Positions 60,534 to 64,000 of a stretch of 64,000 nt of DNA are shown here, piece after piece. The notes under the pieces are model-generated. The model did no database searches. It was not told the origin of the DNA and was given only the letters and a program-made list of their open reading frames with translations. The position numbers and the translations under genes are program-made. The stretch's first letter is position 1. Every line of letters starts with the position of its first letter. Source of the DNA: CAYQLY01 sp964418605 (lineage in GTDB: Bacteria; Bacteroidota; Bacteroidia; Cytophagales; Cyclobacteriaceae); contig CAYQLY010000010.1 in assembly GCA_964418605.1 (NCBI GenBank), positions 30,641 through 94,640 of the forward strand, in the 5' to 3' direction.

Positions 60534-62942
60534 TTAATTAATCACCAATCGATCTACTATCATTTTTTCATCTGGAAGCATTATTTTATACATATACAAT
60601 CCAGATTCAAGCGATGATATATCAATAACTTGATCATAACTACCTACTCCCATATACTGGCTTATATGCATTCTTTCCTCACCTCCTGCATTGGAAATAG
60701 TCACCTTTACCCATCCTTCCTTAACAACTTGAACTGCCAAATGTACCTGACCACGAGTAGGATTAGGATATAATGTTGTCTTTTGTTGCGTAAATTCAGA
60801 TGAATGTATTTTCATTATACCATCATCTTTACGTAATGGTTTTATAGGTGTTTTTGATTTATAAAACCGAGATTTACCATCAGTAAATCGAGGCGCTGTA
60901 TAATTAGCTTTAACCCATACTTTCTGTGACGGATTAGAGACGCTATTATTTTTAGTTTTTATGACATAATAGCCTGTATAAGAAGGTGTATGTGTTAACG
61001 TCAATCCTCCTTTCCCAATTTTTGAGGCTACACTGGTGGCACCTGTTGAATCATATAGAACTACAGCTAATTCAACTGTATTATCTGACGGATACAAATT
61101 AATTGTAATTAACTTTCCAGCTTCCACATAAATTTTTCCTACAGTACGAAGTGCTGTTGAATTTTTAGGCAGCGCTCCACCTTGCTGTAACGATAGTGGA
61201 TGAGAATCTCCTAAATCATCTGCCATCTCCCACTCTTGTGTAGTGGCATTCTGAGAAGGTGAAAATCCACCTGTAATTCCTGTAGGTCCCCAAACACAAT
61301 AGCCTCTAACCTTACCTGTTCCATCACATGGTGGAACCCAAACTGTAATCTTTCCACTTGCATCTACGGTAATATCCACTGCATTAGCACCGGAATAATC
61401 ATGCAAAACAGTTCCAGGAACCCAATCCGTTTGAATAGTTGCTATTTGCCATGTATTCCAATTATCATTAATACCGATAACTGCTTTTTTACTTCGTTCT
61501 ATAATTAATAAATCCGCGGCTTGCCAGCGCACTTTATACGCACCAGCTTTAAAATCTAATTTCTGATGACACCAAATTAAATTAGCAATTTCAGCACGCA
61601 CAGGTAAATCAGCTGCGGATGTAGGAAGATGTGAAAATCGTTTTCCATTGCTTACATCAAATAAGTCTTCAAAGAATATTTGAGGACTTCCATCTACAGC
61701 TAACGCAACAGCATAAGCAACTGAAAGGCGCGATTCAAATGGATCAATATGACCTAAACATAACTCATCACCTGTTTTCCATCCTATATATTTTCCAATA
61801 GAATCTAATTTTGGACGAAATGTATCATGGCTATTAACAAAAGGAACTGTGCGATAGCGTCGATCCTGTTGATAGTTTACAATATCTCCTAAATTATAAC
61901 TACCTAACGAATATGCCATGGTTCTCAATTGCTCACGGAGACCTGTATCAAATGTACCTGCGAGCTCCTCACTTCCACCATTAGAATATTGAACATCATT
62001 TACCCATTTATCTAACTCCGACTTATTACCTATATACTCTCCAACATTAAACATTTCTGGACCACCTCCAGCCCAGCCGGCATTATATTTTACATTCCAA
62101 CTTAAATCCTGAACAGTATAATGAGGAAAATTTTTAACCGCATCCCATCGTATTCCATCAATACCTGTTTGCTTTTTCATCCAAATCAACCAATCACGAG
62201 CTTGCGCCGTATTATAACCAGAATATTGAGCTGGATTATAGATACCAGATGTTGTACTCAACCCATACGAGTCAGCGTGTTCATACACAAAATCAGGACC
62301 AAACCAATTCACAGCCCAATTCCCTGTAGTCGTATTTGCTACTGCATTAGGATGAAAATTTTGATAATTTTTAGGCCACCTTCCTTTACGTTGCAAATAA
62401 TTAGCTTCTGTTTCGTTGATAGCAGGCGTAGCATAACAAGCATATCTGAAATTTTTATATCCATTCTCTGATTTCATAGAATAAGTAGATTCCTTATCCT
62501 GCCCACCTTCTCCATCTTTAGCACCAGCATCACCTGCATGATTAATAACAACATCCTCAACAACACCTAATCCATTAGCATGCATAATGGCAATCATACG
62601 CAAGATCTCATCTTTATTACCGACACGTGTTCCCGTAAATCCTTTCTGATACTTATCTCCTAAATCATATAAATCAAATGGCGTATATCCAACCTTATCT
62701 AAGTTTGCATTCTTAGAAAAAGGAGGAACCCAAACCATATCAATCCCTAACTCACGCAACCTCGGCGCAAGATCGCTTAAATAGTTAGACCAACTGTACG
62801 GGTAGTTTGTATTCCAATAATCCCACCAATAGCCCTGTAGCACTATTTTGCCATTCCACGGATTAGAAAAAGAATTAAATGAACTGATAAGGAAAGCAGA
62901 AACAATCAAGCGCTTTCCTACATTTTGTAGAAGTGTTTTCAT
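60534..62942 (-). CDS. secreted GH13 alpha-amylase with T9SS type A sorting domain
   Basis: 802 aa. Signal peptide up to about residue 26 (NSFSNPW). GH13 barrel with VVEDVVINHAGD, nucleophile Asp in GIDGIRWDAVKNF (about residue 255), acid Glu in MFNVGEYIG and FVNSHDT. A beta-sandwich of about 90 aa follows the catalytic part (500-600), then a region with an extra beta domain (about 605-700), then a C-terminal T9SS type A domain from LYPNPTRGQV to the end. Exported starch or glycogen hydrolase. Neighbours do not form a sus locus. Confidence 0.92.
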   Translation of the reverse strand: MKTLLQNVGKRLIVSAFLISSFNSFSNPWNGKIVLQGYWWDYWNTNYPYSWSNYLSDLAPRLRELGIDMVWVPPFSKNANLDKVGYTPFDLYDLGDKYQKGFTGTRVGNKDEILRMIAIMHANGLGVVEDVVINHAGDAGAKDGEGGQDKESTYSMKSENGYKNFRYACYATPAINETEANYLQRKGRWPKNYQNFHPNAVANTTTGNWAVNWFGPDFVYEHADSYGLSTTSGIYNPAQYSGYNTAQARDWLIWMKKQTGIDGIRWDAVKNFPHYTVQDLSWNVKYNAGWAGGGPEMFNVGEYIGNKSELDKWVNDVQYSNGGSEELAGTFDTGLREQLRTMAYSLGSYNLGDIVNYQQDRRYRTVPFVNSHDTFRPKLDSIGKYIGWKTGDELCLGHIDPFESRLSVAYAVALAVDGSPQIFFEDLFDVSNGKRFSHLPTSAADLPVRAEIANLIWCHQKLDFKAGAYKVRWQAADLLIIERSKKAVIGINDNWNTWQIATIQTDWVPGTVLHDYSGANAVDITVDASGKITVWVPPCDGTGKVRGYCVWGPTGITGGFSPSQNATTQEWEMADDLGDSHPLSLQQGGALPKNSTALRTVGKIYVEAGKLITINLYPSDNTVELAVVLYDSTGATSVASKIGKGGLTLTHTPSYTGYYVIKTKNNSVSNPSQKVWVKANYTAPRFTDGKSRFYKSKTPIKPLRKDDGIMKIHSSEFTQQKTTLYPNPTRGQVHLAVQVVKEGWVKVTISNAGGEERMHISQYMGVGSYDQVIDISSLESGLYMYKIMLPDEKMIVDRLVIN

Positions 62943-63074
62943 AATGTTAGTTAATAAGTGATTTGCTCTTTTTAAAGGTCGGAATATTTATTCAAAAAAT
63001 CAAGTATAATACCTAGATTTATTTTGAATTTATATTAAAATATAGATTAAATAATTGTATATTTTTAATATATA

Positions 63075-64000
63075 TCAAGACTCCTTCATAAACGGATAAG
63101 AATAATGTGAAGGCGATACAAATGTCTCTTTAATTGTACGTGCTGAAACCCAACGTAATAGATTCAACATAGATCCAGCTTTATCATTAGTGCCGGAACC
63201 TCTTGCTCCACCAAAAGGTTGTTGACCTACAACCGCACCAGTTGGTTTATCATTAATGTAAAAATTACCGGCTGCATGTGTAAGCTTGCGTGTCGCTAAT
63301 TCAATCGCATAGCGGTCTTGAGCAAAAATAGCACCTGTCAGTGCATAAACAGATGTTTTATTAACCAACTCTAAGGTTTCTTCAAATGCATTATCGGGAT
63401 ATACATATATAGTTAAAACAGGACCAAATAACTCCTCGCACATGGTAGTATAGAATGGATCCTTTGCAAGAATAATAGTAGGCTCTATAAAATAACCTTT
63501 CGATTTATCATATCCTCCTCCTACAATAATTTCTGCATCCATACTTTGACGAGCTTCTTCGATAAATTTTGCGAGTTTATCAAAAGAACGTTCGTCAATA
63601 ACCGCATTAACAAAGTTGGAAAAATCTTCTACTCCGCCCATTTTAATGGATTTAACCTGTTTCACCAACTCATCCTTCAATTGCGACCATAAAGAGGTAG
63701 GAATATAAACCCGTGAAGCTGCTGAACACTTTTGACCTTGGTATTCAAAAGCACCCCGAATAATAGCTGTTATTAATCCAGATATAGATGCAGACGGATG
63801 AGCAAGAATAAAATCTTTTCCTCCTGTTTCACCCACAATGCGCGGATAGGATTTATAGCGGTTTATATTTTCTCCAATCTTCTTCCATATGGATTGAAAT
63901 ACACCTGTACTTCCCGTAAAATGAATGCCGGCAAAATCAGGGTGATCAAATATCACCTCCCCTGCTACAGGCCCATCAACATATATAAGATTAATAACCC
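63075..64000 (-). CDS. pruA: L-glutamate gamma-semialdehyde dehydrogenase (3' part)
   Basis: Oxidises pyrroline-5-carboxylate to glutamate in proline use. The frame has no stop up to the window edge; reading into the last bases gives VINLIYVDGPVAGEV, matching PruA, so the gene continues beyond 64000 and the visible GTG at 63956 is internal. Motifs: FDHPDFAGIHFTGSTGVF, ETGGKDFILAHPSA, catalytic Cys in YQGQKCSAASRVYIP and NFYINDKPTGAVVGQQPFGGARGSG. The upstream half is not in the window. Confidence 0.93.
   Translation of the reverse strand, partial: VINLIYVDGPVAGEVIFDHPDFAGIHFTGSTGVFQSIWKKIGENINRYKSYPRIVGETGGKDFILAHPSASISGLITAIIRGAFEYQGQKCSAASRVYIPTSLWSQLKDELVKQVKSIKMGGVEDFSNFVNAVIDERSFDKLAKFIEEARQSMDAEIIVGGGYDKSKGYFIEPTIILAKDPFYTTMCEELFGPVLTIYVYPDNAFEETLELVNKTSVYALTGAIFAQDRYAIELATRKLTHAAGNFYINDKPTGAVVGQQPFGGARGSGTNDKAGSMLNLLRWVSARTIKETFVSPSHYSYPFMKES

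Overview
The window is AT-rich chromosomal DNA from a member of the Bacteroidota, most likely a Cytophagales-type or gliding-lineage bacterium. Evidence: three proteins end in type IX secretion (T9SS) or gliding-associated C-terminal domains. The cbb3 oxidase has the fused CcoN-CcoO subunit usual in this phylum. Several genes have a TAnnTTTG -7 box, in the best cases with TTG about 20 nt upstream, which is the Bacteroidota promoter pattern. Purine-rich Shine-Dalgarno sequences are rare, and small Cys-containing peptides carry the LNKETL...KGG leader known from Bacteroidota class I lanthipeptide-like precursors. No phage, insertion sequence, CRISPR array or origin is visible. Species cannot be fixed from the window.

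Layout. 1-7.3 kb: menC (menaquinone), panB, lipB, a phosphoglucose/phosphomannose isomerase, then a small accessory island (an unrecognised, possibly protease-like gene and a decayed copy of the isomerase 5' end), a STAS protein paired with a CoA-acylating aldehyde dehydrogenase, and yraN. 7.3-16.6 kb: a complete minus-strand cbb3 oxidase locus in the order hemerythrin-like gene, ccoI, ccoS, ccoNO, ccoQ, ccoP, ccoG, ccoH, SafE-like exporter, with three FNR-type palindromes. 16.7-17.6 kb: a tandem cluster of small RiPP-like precursor genes, each preceded by a near-identical RNA leader. 17.6-18.4 kb: a Crp/Fnr regulator and tRNA-Arg. 18.5-31.4 kb: outer membrane barrel, PaaG-like hydratase, TMEM43-like protein, SufE and MIP18-family Fe-S genes, a ruvA-methyltransferase-kbl operon, a TPR-OmpA protein, rsgA, a T9SS-exported choice-of-anchor L protein and a lone cytochrome oxidase subunit II. 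31.5-45 kb: a second singleton precursor peptide, thioesterase, pcm, HAD phosphatase, GH3/beta-lactamase fusion, prmC, PhoD-like phosphatase, a third singleton precursor, AI-2E-type and DAACS transporters, tRNA-Lys, a BatE-like protein, SDR and enoyl-CoA hydratase, trmD. 45-64 kb: TonB-dependent receptor, folP, DUF1599, DoxX-like protein, a lone peptide-type ABC permease, an RsuA/RluB-type pseudouridine synthase, small membrane peptides, Sua5/YrdC, an RlmD-like methyltransferase, corA, a gliding-type surface protein, recQ, a T9SS-exported alpha-amylase and the 3' part of pruA.

How it fits together. The organism respires with menaquinone and a high-affinity cbb3 oxidase. FNR-like boxes upstream of the first oxidase gene and upstream of ccoS, with a Crp/Fnr gene less than 1.5 kb away, suggest oxygen-responsive control. 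Secreted polymer degradation (amylase, GH3) and T9SS surface proteins fit a gliding polymer degrader.

The least ordinary feature is the precursor peptide family at 16.8-17.6 kb, with two relatives at 31.6 and 39.3 kb. The three tandem copies share a leader peptide, a conserved S-x-D-x-P-C start to the core and a conserved structured 5' leader, while no modification or export enzyme lies in the window. All functional calls rest on reading motifs by eye; no database search was run.
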